Assembly: GCA_024742755.1 (NCBI GenBank)
Contig: JANSXW010000035.1
Coordinates: 1-50,304 of the forward strand
Origin: a bacterium
Lineage (GTDB): Bacteria > Bacteroidota > Bacteroidia > Chitinophagales > Saprospiraceae
Reading direction: 5' to 3'
DNA length: 50,304 nucleotides
Part shown: positions 10,064-18,621 of the stretch, piece by piece
Numbering within the stretch: position 1 is the stretch's first letter
Layout: every line of letters starts with the position of its first letter
Notes under the pieces: model-generated
What the model was told of the DNA's origin: nothing
Database searches by the model: none
Seen by the model: the letters and a program-made list of their open reading frames with translations, nothing else
Program-made: the position numbers and the translations under genes

Positions 10064-10093
10064 TTTGAAAAACCGGAAAAGCCCGTATTTTTG
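10064..10093 (+). promoter_or_regulatory. Bacteroidota promoter of the ATP-grasp cluster
   Basis: TTTG at 10064-10067 is followed after 18 bases by TATTTTTG at 10086-10093. Both elements and their spacing fit the Bacteroidota consensus (TTG, about 17-23 bases, TAnnTTTG). A transcript would start near 10100. This excludes the longer TTG-initiated frame at 10065 and supports the GTG at 10155 as the esterase start. Confidence 0.7.
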
Positions 10094-10154
10094 CAGAACT
10101 TATTGTCAAAAGTACAATTACTCTGCCTTTCGGGGCGGCATCAAGACGAAAAAC

Positions 10155-10859
10155 GTGAAAGAGACTTATCACAAGTGGTACTCCCAGAGCCTGAGCCGGG
10201 AGATCGAAATGCTTATCTACGGGCATCAGGGCTATCCGGTGATCCTGTTCCCTTCCAGCCAGGGCCGGTATTACGAAGGCAAGGACTTCGGGCTGGTACA
10301 GACGGCGCACTGGTACGTGGAGCGGGGCTTTATTCAGATTTTCTGCCCCGATAGCGTGGACGCACTGAGCTGGTACAACAAGGGCATTCATCCGGCAGAC
10401 CGCGTCCGGAACCATATCTGGTACGACCAAATGTTGCTCCACGAGCTGGTACCGAGCATCCGGTGGAATACAGCCGGGGGCAAGGTAGCGGTAGCGGGTG
10501 CCAGTTTTGGGGGCTACCATGCGGCCAACTTTGCCTTTAAGCACCCGGAGCTGGTCAGCCACCTGTTCTCCATGAGCGGTGCCTTCGATATAAAAATGTT
10601 TATGGATGGTTATTACGACGATAATGTCTATTTTAACAACCCGGTAGATTTCCTTCCGGGCAACAACCATCCGGCGCTCTGGCAGATGAACATCGTCCTG
10701 GGCACCTCCGAATGGGACATTTGCCTGGATGCCAACAAGCACCTTTCGCACCTGCTCAACCAAAAAGGCGTCAACCACTGGTTGGACATCCGGGGCTGGA
10801 AGGAGCACGACTGGCCGCTTTGGAAGGAAATGTTCCCGCATTATTTATCCCTGATTTAG
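10155..10859 (+). CDS. Esterase-like alpha/beta hydrolase, first gene of the ATP-grasp cluster
   Basis: This encodes 234 residues from the GTG at 10155 (VKETYHKWYSQSLSREIEML). It is a PF00756-like hydrolase with the nucleophile serine in GASFGGYHA and a late histidine in GWKEHDWPLWKE. The strand GYPVILFPSSQGRYYE resembles the oxyanion-side loop in this family. It has no signal peptide. The next gene, an ATP-grasp ligase, starts 42 bases downstream, and a single promoter at 10064-10093 could drive the set. In such a context a hydrolase may release or transacylate an amide or ester product, but this is inference. The start rests on promoter position and on where esterase-like sequence begins; no Shine-Dalgarno signal is expected in this phylum. 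Confidence 0.78.
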   Translation: MKETYHKWYSQSLSREIEMLIYGHQGYPVILFPSSQGRYYEGKDFGLVQTAHWYVERGFIQIFCPDSVDALSWYNKGIHPADRVRNHIWYDQMLLHELVPSIRWNTAGGKVAVAGASFGGYHAANFAFKHPELVSHLFSMSGAFDIKMFMDGYYDDNVYFNNPVDFLPGNNHPALWQMNIVLGTSEWDICLDANKHLSHLLNQKGVNHWLDIRGWKEHDWPLWKEMFPHYLSLI

Positions 10860-10901
10860 CACATCCATTTACGCAAGCACTTGTCTAAAAACCAGAACTC
10901 C

Positions 10902-11852
10902 ATGAAAAAAATTGGCATTCTCTTCGGTCAGGAACGTTCTTTCCCGCACGCGCTGATCGACCGCATCAACTCCAAAAAGGTGAAAGGAATACAGGCCGAG
11001 CCCGTTTCCATCGACAAGGTGGTACAGGCGGCCCCCTCGGGTTACGCTGTCATCATTGACCGCATCTCGCAGGATGTCCCCTTCTACCGGGCTTTCCTGA
11101 AAAATGCAGCAGCCAGTGGCACCGCCGTGATCAACAACCCCTTCTGGTGGAGTGCGGACGAAAAGTTCTTCAACAATACCCTGTCCGAAAAAATCGGAGT
11201 GCCTGTCCCCAAGACTGTGCTTCTGCCTTCCAAGGACCACCCGGCGGACACATCGGCAGAATCGTTTTCCAACCTGGCTTTCCCGCTGGATTGGGAAGGC
11301 ATTTTCGAGTACGTGGGCTTCCCGGCATTCATGAAGCCGTTTGCCGGCGGAGGCTGGAAGAATGTGTATAAGCTGGATAACGCCGATGACTTCTTCCGGG
11401 CCTACAACGAAACCCATCAGCTGGTGATGATGCTGCAGGAGGCCATTGACTTCAGCGCTTACTTCCGCTGTTACTGCATTGGCGGCAAGCACGTCCGCAT
11501 CATGCACTACGAGCCGCGCAACCCGCACCACCTGCGCTATGCTGCGCACTTTGACGTGGGCGAAGAGATGATGAAAACACTGGAAGACTACGTGCTGCGC
11601 CTCAATCAGGCGCTGGGCTATGACTTCAACACCGTAGAGCTGGCCATCCGCGATGGCGTGCCTTACGCTATCGACTTCTGCAACCCGGCACCGGATGCGG
11701 ACCTTCACTCAGTGGGGCAAGCCAACTTTGACTGGGTGGTGGAAACCGCTGCCAGCTACGCCATTGAGCGTGCACAGGCACAGGTAGACGGTCAGGACAA
11801 CCTGACCTGGGGCACCTTTATGAAGGGCGCAGTCAACGGTAAAAAACTTTAA
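10902..11852 (+). CDS. ATP-grasp ligase (RimK / D-ala-D-ala ligase fold)
   Basis: A 316-residue ATP-grasp protein from the ATG at 10902. Family members join a carboxylate to an amine or thiol through an acyl-phosphate. Motifs appear in canonical order: a substrate-binding N-domain, the ATP lysine in FMKPFAGGGWKNVY, the hinge acid in LQEAIDF, the arginine segment FRCYCIGGKHVR, and the magnesium end YAIDFCNPAPDAD. It lies second in the cluster, 42 bases after the esterase and 80 bases before the amidotransferase-like gene. Substrates cannot be inferred. The second ATP-grasp gene two positions downstream suggests sequential ligations. Confidence 0.82.
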   Translation: MKKIGILFGQERSFPHALIDRINSKKVKGIQAEPVSIDKVVQAAPSGYAVIIDRISQDVPFYRAFLKNAAASGTAVINNPFWWSADEKFFNNTLSEKIGVPVPKTVLLPSKDHPADTSAESFSNLAFPLDWEGIFEYVGFPAFMKPFAGGGWKNVYKLDNADDFFRAYNETHQLVMMLQEAIDFSAYFRCYCIGGKHVRIMHYEPRNPHHLRYAAHFDVGEEMMKTLEDYVLRLNQALGYDFNTVELAIRDGVPYAIDFCNPAPDADLHSVGQANFDWVVETAASYAIERAQAQVDGQDNLTWGTFMKGAVNGKKL

Positions 11853-11903
11853 ATTGGTCAGCTGACGGCAGGTTTTCTTCCAAAGGCTTGCTGTCAAAAT
11901 CCT

Positions 11904-11911
11904 TAGCTTTG
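11904..11911 (+). promoter_or_regulatory. Possible internal -7 box before the amidotransferase-like gene
   Basis: TAGCTTTG matches TAnnTTTG exactly and lies 22 bases before the ATG at 11933. The nearest upstream TTG (11888-11890) is only 13 bases away, closer than usual, so this may be a weak internal promoter or chance. Confidence 0.35.
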
Positions 11912-11932
11912 CCGCCGTAACAAGCAATTGAT

Positions 11933-12751
11933 ATGTCTTCATTACGATTAGCGATCCTGGATATGTACGACAACACGCCCAATCAGGGCATGCGCTGCAT
12001 TCAGGATATCGTGCGCCGCTTTGAGGCGCACTACGAATGGAAAATCTTCGACGTGCGCGGCAAAGCTGAGGTGCCTGGCATGGACTACGATATTTACATC
12101 TCCACCGGCGGCCCTGGCAGCCCGTTTGAAGGAGACGGCATCTGGGATGCCCGCTATTTCGACTGGATGCAGCAGGTCTGGGACTGGAATCAGATTCCCG
12201 GCAACCGGAAAAAGCATGTCTTTTTCATTTGCCATTCCTTTCAGATGGCGGTGCGGCATTTCGAACTGGCTGATGTTACCGAGCGCAAGTCCATGTCTTT
12301 TGGGACCTTCCGCTGCCATATGACAGATGTGGGCGTCAGCGACCCCAATTTTCAGGGGCTGCCCAATCCCTTTTTCATCGCCGACTTCCGCCACTGGCAG
12401 TGCATACAGCCAGATGAGGAAAAGCTGGCCGCAATGGGGGCGGAAATTCTGGCGCTGGAGAAAATCAGGCCTCATGTCCCGCTGGAGCGTGCAGTGATGG
12501 CCATTCGGTTTTCACCGGAAATCATTGGCACGCAGTTCCATCCGGAAGCAGACCCCGATGGCATGCGGGAGCACTTTATGGACCCCGCCCGACAAAAGGC
12601 GGTTGTAGAAGAACACGGAGAGGAGAAGTACCTGCGCATGATCAAGCACCTGCGGGATTCCGACAAAATCGGGCTAACGCACGAGATTGTCCTGCCCCTT
12701 TTCCTGCACCGCGCCATTAATGCTTTAGAAGAGGCTCCTGCCGCTGTTTGA
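11933..12751 (+). CDS. Class-I glutamine amidotransferase-like protein
   Basis: A 272-residue stand-alone GATase1 domain. The catalytic triad looks complete: C100 in FFICHSFQMA, H203 and E205 in GTQFHPEAD. The oxyanion strand is STGGPGSP near residues 57-64. Canonical domains hydrolyse glutamine to give ammonia, or act as gamma-glutamyl hydrolases. The elbow ICHSFQ differs from the usual GICLGxQ by having serine and phenylalanine after the nucleophile, so the partner or substrate may be unusual. It sits between two ATP-grasp genes, which suggests either ammonia supply for amide formation or trimming of a gamma-glutamyl intermediate. No signal peptide is seen; it is probably cytoplasmic. Confidence 0.82.
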   Translation: MSSLRLAILDMYDNTPNQGMRCIQDIVRRFEAHYEWKIFDVRGKAEVPGMDYDIYISTGGPGSPFEGDGIWDARYFDWMQQVWDWNQIPGNRKKHVFFICHSFQMAVRHFELADVTERKSMSFGTFRCHMTDVGVSDPNFQGLPNPFFIADFRHWQCIQPDEEKLAAMGAEILALEKIRPHVPLERAVMAIRFSPEIIGTQFHPEADPDGMREHFMDPARQKAVVEEHGEEKYLRMIKHLRDSDKIGLTHEIVLPLFLHRAINALEEAPAAV

Positions 12752-12773
12752 CCCAACGATCCGGAGCCATAGC

Positions 12774-12797
12774 CGGGCCTGCCTTTGGCAGGGCCCG
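12774..12797 (+). other. Strong intercistronic hairpin in the ATP-grasp cluster
   Basis: GGGCCTGCC (12775-12783) pairs with GGCA and GGCCC (12787-12796) around a TTT loop, with one bulged G at 12791. It lies in the 111-base gap between the amidotransferase-like gene and the second ATP-grasp gene. No T-run follows, so it is more likely an RNA stability or processing element, or an attenuator, than a simple terminator. Confidence 0.45.
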
Positions 12798-12862
12798 CAA
12801 CACATACACCCTTGTTTGACCGATGCCGATGCGGACCGCCGCCGGCACAAAATGCTAAACCT

Positions 12863-14053
12863 ATGGTTCCCGATCTGCGGAAACAATTCAACGAAGCGTT
12901 CACACCTGAGCGCTATCAGGCGCTGCTCGAATGGGTAGAAAAGCAGTACAACCACCGCCCGCCCTTTCGCATTGCCGAAACACCGGTCTTCATCCCAGAT
13001 GACCTAAAGGCCAAACTCTTTGAAGCCTGCGATCAGATTACGGATGTGATCGTTGCCCCCGACTTTGAGGAGCGCTCCCGAAGTGCCCTCCTCGCCGGGC
13101 AGGAAGTACCCAACGAAACCCCGCACACTACTTTCTTACAGATGGATTTCGGCATTTGCCAGGAAGCCGACGGGACTTTGACCCCTCAGCTTATCGAGGT
13201 GCAGGGCTTTCCCTCTCTTTACTTTTTCCAGGACTTGGTCGCCCGGGGGTACCAGGAAATTTATGACCTGCCGGAAGGCTATTCTCACCTCTTCGGCGGG
13301 CTGACTTCCGAAACCTACCTCGAAAAACTGCGCGAAGTCATCATTGGAGACCACGACCCGGAGGAAGTGATCCTGCTGGAAGTGGAGCCGGACACGCAGG
13401 TGACCCGGATTGACTTCATTGCGGCTAAGCACATGATTGGCATCGAATCGGTATGCGTATCTGAAGTAAAAGTGGAAGGCCGTAAAGTGTTCTACTTCAA
13501 GGAGGGGCGCAAGATTCAGGTGCGGCGCATTTTCAACCGCGTCATTTTTGATGAGCTGATCCGCCGTGATGACCTGCAGCGGGAGTTTTACTTCATCCAC
13601 GAGCACGATGTGGAGTATGTGGGGCACCCGAATTGGTTCTTCCGCATCAGCAAGCATACCCTTCCGCTGATTGACAGCCCGTATGTGCCCAAGTCATACT
13701 TCCTCAACGAGCTGGAAACCCTGCCGGAGGACCTGCACAATTACGTGCTCAAACCCTTGTACTCCTTTGCCGGCACCGGGGTTATTATCAACATCAATCA
13801 GCACGATGTGGATGCGATCAAAGACCCGGAGAACTACATTCTGCAGCGCAAGGTAACGTACGCGCCGGTGGTGGAGACGCCCGGCGAGCCTTCGAAGTGC
13901 GAAATCCGTATGCTGATGCTTTGGGAACGGGGCGCCCCTCGTCCGGTGATGGTCAACAACCTCGCACGGCTAAGCAAAGGCCTGATGGTCGGCGTGCGCT
14001 ACAACCGGGACAAGGATTGGGTAGGCGGCAGTGTTGGCTTGTTTAAGGTCTAA
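12863..14053 (+). CDS. ATP-grasp protein with glutathionylspermidine synthase-like motif order
   Basis: This encodes 396 residues from the ATG at 12863 (MVPDLRKQFNEAF); an upstream in-frame ATG at 12785 falls in the hairpin-bearing spacer. The metal-binding-like segment PQLIEVQGFPSLY occurs near residue 107, before the glycine-rich ATP loop NYVLKPLYSFAGTGV (about residue 297) and the phosphate-contacting CEIRMLMLW near the end. Acid-before-lysine order is the mark of circularly permuted ATP-grasp enzymes such as glutathionylspermidine synthase, so this is probably a distant member of that class. I do not recognise a named family. Its last four bases overlap the stop of the convergent GH3-type gene. 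It probably forms an amide bond in the same pathway as the upstream ligase. Confidence 0.7.
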   Translation: MVPDLRKQFNEAFTPERYQALLEWVEKQYNHRPPFRIAETPVFIPDDLKAKLFEACDQITDVIVAPDFEERSRSALLAGQEVPNETPHTTFLQMDFGICQEADGTLTPQLIEVQGFPSLYFFQDLVARGYQEIYDLPEGYSHLFGGLTSETYLEKLREVIIGDHDPEEVILLEVEPDTQVTRIDFIAAKHMIGIESVCVSEVKVEGRKVFYFKEGRKIQVRRIFNRVIFDELIRRDDLQREFYFIHEHDVEYVGHPNWFFRISKHTLPLIDSPYVPKSYFLNELETLPEDLHNYVLKPLYSFAGTGVIININQHDVDAIKDPENYILQRKVTYAPVVETPGEPSKCEIRMLMLWERGAPRPVMVNNLARLSKGLMVGVRYNRDKDWVGGSVGLFKV

Positions 14054-15612
14054 ACCTTATTCCCAAGATAATTGAGGATTTCCTCCACGTACTTGCGGTG
14101 ATTGGCCAGGCGGGGCACTTTGTGCTGCCCCCCAAACTTCCCTCGGGAACGCATCCAATTGTGGAAGGTGCCCGGTGGAAGTGCATGCAGGCGCAGCTGC
14201 TCCAGGGCCAGGCTCTTGGAGCGCTTCGCTTCATAGTCAGAATTGGCAGCCTGCAACGCTTCGTCCAGCACATAAGCAAACTGAGCTTCATCAGCGGGTT
14301 CCCGGTCGAACTCAACCAGCCATTCATGCCCGCCTTTGCTGTTGCCATTGAAATAAACCGGAGCCACGGTGTACTCGGAGACAATCGCCCCCGTGCGGCG
14401 GCAAGCCACATCCAGTGCCTGATCGGTATTTTCCACCATGACTTCTTCACCAAAGGCATTGACAAACTGCTTGGTGCGCCCCGTGATCTTGATGCGGTAG
14501 GGCTCTGTTGAGGTGAAGGTTACGGTATCTCCCGGTGTGTAGCGCCACAGCCCTGCATTGGTGGTGACCACGAGGGCATAGTTCCGGCCCGCCTGTACTT
14601 CATGCAGGGGCACCGCGACAGGATTGGGCTTATCCCACTCCGTCATGGGCAGGAACTCGTAGTATACGCCGTTATTGAGCAGCAACAGCATATCGTCCCG
14701 GCTGAAGTCGTCCTGAGCAGCAAAGTACCCCTCTGAGGCATTGTAAATTTCCTGATAGCTGATAGCATCCGATGGGAAGAACGCCTCAAACTGCTTGCGG
14801 TAAGGCGTAAAGCTGACCCCGCCGTGCACATACCCCTGGAAATTGGGCCATACCTCCAGCATATTGCTCTTGCCGGTAATTTCGAGAATGCGCCGGAACA
14901 GCACTACCGTCCAGGTCGGTACCCCGCCAATCATGACCATATCGGGTTCGTTTGCGCCGATTTGGGCCAGTTTTTCCAGCTTCACCTCCCAGTCGTGCAG
15001 GAGAGCCGTCTTAAAGTCCGGTGTGAAAAACGGGCGGCCCACCGCAGGCATATTCTGAATCATAATGGCGGACACGTCGCCGTAGGTGGTCTTGGGATAA
15101 GGCTCAAAGGGAAAGAGGCTGCCCCCCATGATCATGCTCTTGCACTCAAACTGACGGGCATCGGGGCGGTTGTGGTAAAAAAGCGCCATTGTGTCCCAGG
15201 TACCGCGAATGTGACATTTGCGCAGGTTTTGAGCAGGGACGGGGATGAATTTGCTACGGTCGCTTGTCGTACCGGAAGATTTGGAAAACCAACGGACCTG
15301 ACCGCTCCAGAGCACATCTTTCTCCCCATACATCATCCGTTTGATGAAGGGCTTAAGGTCATCGTAGTCATTAACCGGCACCCGGCGGGCAAATTGTGCC
15401 GCGTCGCGGATGTCACGGTAGCCATATCGCCGCCCCCACTCGGTATGTTTGGTAAACTGCAACAGCTGCTTCAGCAATTGCTCCTGAACCTGATGGGGGT
15501 GCTCCATAAAATGCCGAATACCTTTATACCGTTGCTGATAGTACCATTTAAAGGCCCGGTTGATCGACTTCCTCATAGAGGCGATGGTGTTGTTGGCGAT
15601 GTATGTGTTCAA
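14050..15612 (-). CDS. GH3-family acyl-adenylating amido synthetase
   Basis: A 520-residue protein of the GH3 family, related to plant enzymes that adenylate a carboxylate and condense it with an amino acid. Visible motifs are the phosphate loop SKSSGTTSDRSKFIPV (about residue 110), a central EIYNASEGYFA, the adenylate-binding Y.LVVTTNAGLWRYTPGDTV, and the hinge KITGRTKQFVNAFGEEV. The N-terminal helix pair resembles other bacterial GH3 proteins. It is convergent with, and overlaps by four bases, the second ATP-grasp gene, and starts 92 bases after the uvrA stop codon on the same strand. A GGTGC/GCACC hairpin (15628-15641) sits just upstream of the ATG. Substrates are unknown; bacterial members can be acyl-amide formers in secondary metabolism. 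Confidence 0.88.
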   Translation of the reverse strand: MNTYIANNTIASMRKSINRAFKWYYQQRYKGIRHFMEHPHQVQEQLLKQLLQFTKHTEWGRRYGYRDIRDAAQFARRVPVNDYDDLKPFIKRMMYGEKDVLWSGQVRWFSKSSGTTSDRSKFIPVPAQNLRKCHIRGTWDTMALFYHNRPDARQFECKSMIMGGSLFPFEPYPKTTYGDVSAIMIQNMPAVGRPFFTPDFKTALLHDWEVKLEKLAQIGANEPDMVMIGGVPTWTVVLFRRILEITGKSNMLEVWPNFQGYVHGGVSFTPYRKQFEAFFPSDAISYQEIYNASEGYFAAQDDFSRDDMLLLLNNGVYYEFLPMTEWDKPNPVAVPLHEVQAGRNYALVVTTNAGLWRYTPGDTVTFTSTEPYRIKITGRTKQFVNAFGEEVMVENTDQALDVACRRTGAIVSEYTVAPVYFNGNSKGGHEWLVEFDREPADEAQFAYVLDEALQAANSDYEAKRSKSLALEQLRLHALPPGTFHNWMRSRGKFGGQHKVPRLANHRKYVEEILNYLGNKV

Positions 15613-15704
15613 ATATAAGGATTATGCGGTGCTTTTGCACCACTGCCTGAGTTTTAATCCATGCGCAGCCCCTTGCCCGTTGAGAAAAGCTACATTGCCG
15701 GCCC

Positions 15705-18563
15705 TTAAAGCTCCAGCTTGAGGAACTGACCGGTGTAGCTGTCTTTTTTCTTCGCGACCTGCTCCGGGGTACCGGTACAAACCACGGTGCCGCCCCGGTG
15801 CCCGCCTTCGGGCCCCATGTCAATGATGTGGTCGGCTACCTTGATCACATCCATATTGTGCTCGATGATGATCACGGTATTGCCTTTGTCGACCAGTTTG
15901 TTGATGACCCGCAGCAGGTGCCGGATGTCTTCAAAATGCAGCCCGGTAGTAGGCTCATCCAGAATATAGATGGTGTTGCCCGTATCGCGCTTGGCCAGCT
16001 CTTCTGCCAGCTTGACCCGCTGTGCTTCGCCCCCCGACAGCGTTGTTGCCTGCTGCCCCAGGGTGATGTACCCCAGCCCCACTTCACGAAGCGTGCGCAG
16101 CTTTCGGAAAATGTTGGGTACGGGCTCGAAGAACTCTGCTGCTTCTTCCACCGTCATATTCAGCACATCGTTGATCGATTTGCCTTTGTACAGCACCTCC
16201 AGGGTCTCCCGGTTGTAGCGGCGGCCCATACAGGTCTCACATTCGACATGTACATCGGGCAAAAAGTTCATTTCAATGACCCGCATTCCGGAACCTTTGC
16301 AGGTTTCGCACCGGCCGCCCTTCACATTGAAGGAAAAGCGCCCCGGTTTGTACCCCCGGATTTTCGACTCTGGCAGCTCCGAGAAAATTTTGCGGATATC
16401 CGTAAAAACCCCGGTGTAGGTGGCCGGATTGGAACGGGGCGTCCGCCCAATGGGCGACTGATCAATTTCGATGACTTTATCCAGCTTTTCCAGCCCTTTG
16501 ATGCTTTTGTAAGGCATGGGGGGCTTCAGGCTTTTGTAGAAATGCTGCCGCAGGATGGGGTAAAGCGTTTCGTTGATGAGCGTGGACTTGCCGCTGCCCG
16601 ACACGCCGGTTACGCAGGTCAGGGTGCCCAGCGGTATTTTGACATTGACCTTTTTCAGGTTGTTGCCTTCCGCCCCTTTGAGCTCAAAGACTTCTCCGGT
16701 GCCTTTGCGGCGGGCCTTTGGCACTTCAATCTGCCGGGTGTTGTTCAGGTAGTCGGAAGTCAGGGTGTGCCCCTTGACGAATTCCTCCGGCGTACCTGCA
16801 CCGACCAGTTCTCCGCCGTGTTTGCCTGCACCAGGGCCCAAATCGATCACATAATCGGCTGCCAGCATGATGTCTTTGTCGTGCTCCACCACAATGACGG
16901 TATTGCCGATGTCAGACAGCTCGCGCAGGGCTTCGATCAGGCGTTGGTTGTCGCGTTGGTGCAGGCCAATGCTGGGCTCGTCCAGAATGTAAGTGATGCC
17001 TGTTAGCTGAGAGCCAATTTGGGTAGCCAGGCGGATGCGCTGCGCCTCTCCACCGGACAGCGTACGCGCCGGTCGGTTGAGCGAAAGATAATCCAGCCCA
17101 ACGTGGAGCAAAAAGCCCAGGCGGAGGCGGATTTCCTTCAGGATATCCCGGGCGATCAGCGCCTGACGCTCGGACATTTGGGATTCCAGCCCTTCCATCC
17201 AGTCGCGGAGCATGGCAAGGTCCATTTCCGCCAGCTCGCCGATGTGCTTGTCATTGATTTTGAAGTGGAGCGATTCCTGCTTCAGGCGATAGCCGTTGCA
17301 GTCCGGGCAGGTATCAATAGTCATAAACTCCTCTGCCCAGCGCCGGATTTTCTCAGAGCTGGTGTCATCGTACCAGCGCGACAGCATATTGACGATGCCC
17401 TCCTGCGCCAGATCGTACGAGTAGTCATTGTAGTCGTTCACCTTCACCTTGAAGGACTTGTCGCCGCCGTGCAGGATGACTTCCAAGGCTTCCCTGGGTA
17501 TGTCTTTTACCGGGGTGGTAAAGCTGAATTTATACTTCTTGGCGATGGCCCGCAGCTGCTTGAAAGTCATGTTTTTCCGGGGCTCCCCCAGTGGGGCGAT
17601 ACCGCCCTCGTTGATGTTTCGTTCCTCGTCCGGCACGACTTTGTCCAGGTCTACCCGGTTGATTTTGCCCAGCCCATTGCAATTGGGGCAGGCACCGTAG
17701 GGGGAGTTAAAGGAAAAGCTGTTGGGCGAGGGCTCTTCGTAGGAAATACCGGCATCGGGGTCCATCAGGTTGCGGCTGAAGGTCCGGACCTCCTCCTTAT
17801 CGTGCTCCATGATAAAGACCAGCCCGTTGCCCATTTTCAGCGCGGCTTGCAGGGAGGTGTTCAGGCGGGCAGCCCGGTCTTCTGATACTTTGATGCGGTC
17901 AATGACCACCTCAATGTCGTGCACTTTGTAGCGGTCCACTTTGAGGCCGGGGGCCAGATCGAGTATTTCGCCATCCACCCGGACTTTGGCATAGCCCTGC
18001 TTGCGGGTCTGCTCAAAAAGCTCGCGGTAGTGCCCCTTTCGCCCCCGGACCAGCGGCGCCAGGAGGAGGATTTTCCTGCCGTCGTACTCCTCCATGATTT
18101 GCTCCTTCATCTGCTCCTCCGTGTACTTCACCATGCGCTTGCCCGTAGCGTAGGAGTAAGCATCGCTTGCCCGGGCGTAGAGCAGCCGCATAAAGTCATA
18201 GACTTCTGTGATGGTCCCTACCGTGGAGCGGGGGTTGCGGCCCGTCGTTTTTTGCTCAATGGAAATGACCGGGCTGAGCCCGTTGATTTTTTCCACCTCC
18301 GGGCGTTCCATCTCCCCGATAAACTGCCGGGCGTAGGAAGTGAAGGTTTCCATGTAGCGGCGCTGCCCTTCGGCGTAGATGGTATCAAAAGCCAGAGAGG
18401 ACTTCCCGCTCCCGCTAATGCCCGTAATGACGACCATTTTGTTGCGTGGAATCTGCAAGTCGATATCCTTGAGATTGTGCTCCCGGGCACCAATCACTTC
18501 GATATAGTCCTTCTCTTTAATCTGCTCATAGGCGGCTAGCCCGCTCGCTGGGTACTCTGTCAT
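15705..18563 (-). CDS. uvrA: UvrABC excision nuclease subunit A
   Basis: A 952-residue damage-recognition ATPase of nucleotide excision repair; it loads UvrB on lesions. The start is the ATG at 18561-18563 (MTEYPASGLAAYEQ); an upstream in-frame start would add 26 residues that do not fit the family. Two ABC modules are present: Walker A GISGSGKSSLAF with signature LSGGEAQRIRLATQ, and Walker A GVSGSGKSTLINE with signature LSGGEAQRVKLAEE. Zinc-binding cysteine pairs appear as CPNCNGLG, CPDCNGYR and CETCKGSG with CETCMGRRYN. Length and order match UvrA1. It is 58 bases downstream of the hydrolase gene in the glg block, so some readthrough transcription is plausible. No LexA-type box was recognised. 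Confidence 0.97.
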   Translation of the reverse strand: MTEYPASGLAAYEQIKEKDYIEVIGAREHNLKDIDLQIPRNKMVVITGISGSGKSSLAFDTIYAEGQRRYMETFTSYARQFIGEMERPEVEKINGLSPVISIEQKTTGRNPRSTVGTITEVYDFMRLLYARASDAYSYATGKRMVKYTEEQMKEQIMEEYDGRKILLLAPLVRGRKGHYRELFEQTRKQGYAKVRVDGEILDLAPGLKVDRYKVHDIEVVIDRIKVSEDRAARLNTSLQAALKMGNGLVFIMEHDKEEVRTFSRNLMDPDAGISYEEPSPNSFSFNSPYGACPNCNGLGKINRVDLDKVVPDEERNINEGGIAPLGEPRKNMTFKQLRAIAKKYKFSFTTPVKDIPREALEVILHGGDKSFKVKVNDYNDYSYDLAQEGIVNMLSRWYDDTSSEKIRRWAEEFMTIDTCPDCNGYRLKQESLHFKINDKHIGELAEMDLAMLRDWMEGLESQMSERQALIARDILKEIRLRLGFLLHVGLDYLSLNRPARTLSGGEAQRIRLATQIGSQLTGITYILDEPSIGLHQRDNQRLIEALRELSDIGNTVIVVEHDKDIMLAADYVIDLGPGAGKHGGELVGAGTPEEFVKGHTLTSDYLNNTRQIEVPKARRKGTGEVFELKGAEGNNLKKVNVKIPLGTLTCVTGVSGSGKSTLINETLYPILRQHFYKSLKPPMPYKSIKGLEKLDKVIEIDQSPIGRTPRSNPATYTGVFTDIRKIFSELPESKIRGYKPGRFSFNVKGGRCETCKGSGMRVIEMNFLPDVHVECETCMGRRYNRETLEVLYKGKSINDVLNMTVEEAAEFFEPVPNIFRKLRTLREVGLGYITLGQQATTLSGGEAQRVKLAEELAKRDTGNTIYILDEPTTGLHFEDIRHLLRVINKLVDKGNTVIIIEHNMDVIKVADHIIDMGPEGGHRGGTVVCTGTPEQVAKKKDSYTGQFLKLEL

Positions 18564-18621
18564 AAGGTGTGAATTGTTCGGCACCTCTGTATAACTGAAT
18601 GGGGGGCGGTAGTGTTGAGGC

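Noticed and set aside
12785..12862. Upstream ATG extending the second ATP-grasp gene by 26 codons
   Set aside because: The extension lies in the spacer next to a strong hairpin and has no similarity to the ATP-grasp N-domain; the ATG at 12863 is a better start.
15798..17006. Plus-strand frame of 402 codons inside uvrA
   Set aside because: Antisense to the two ABC modules of UvrA; no independent evidence.
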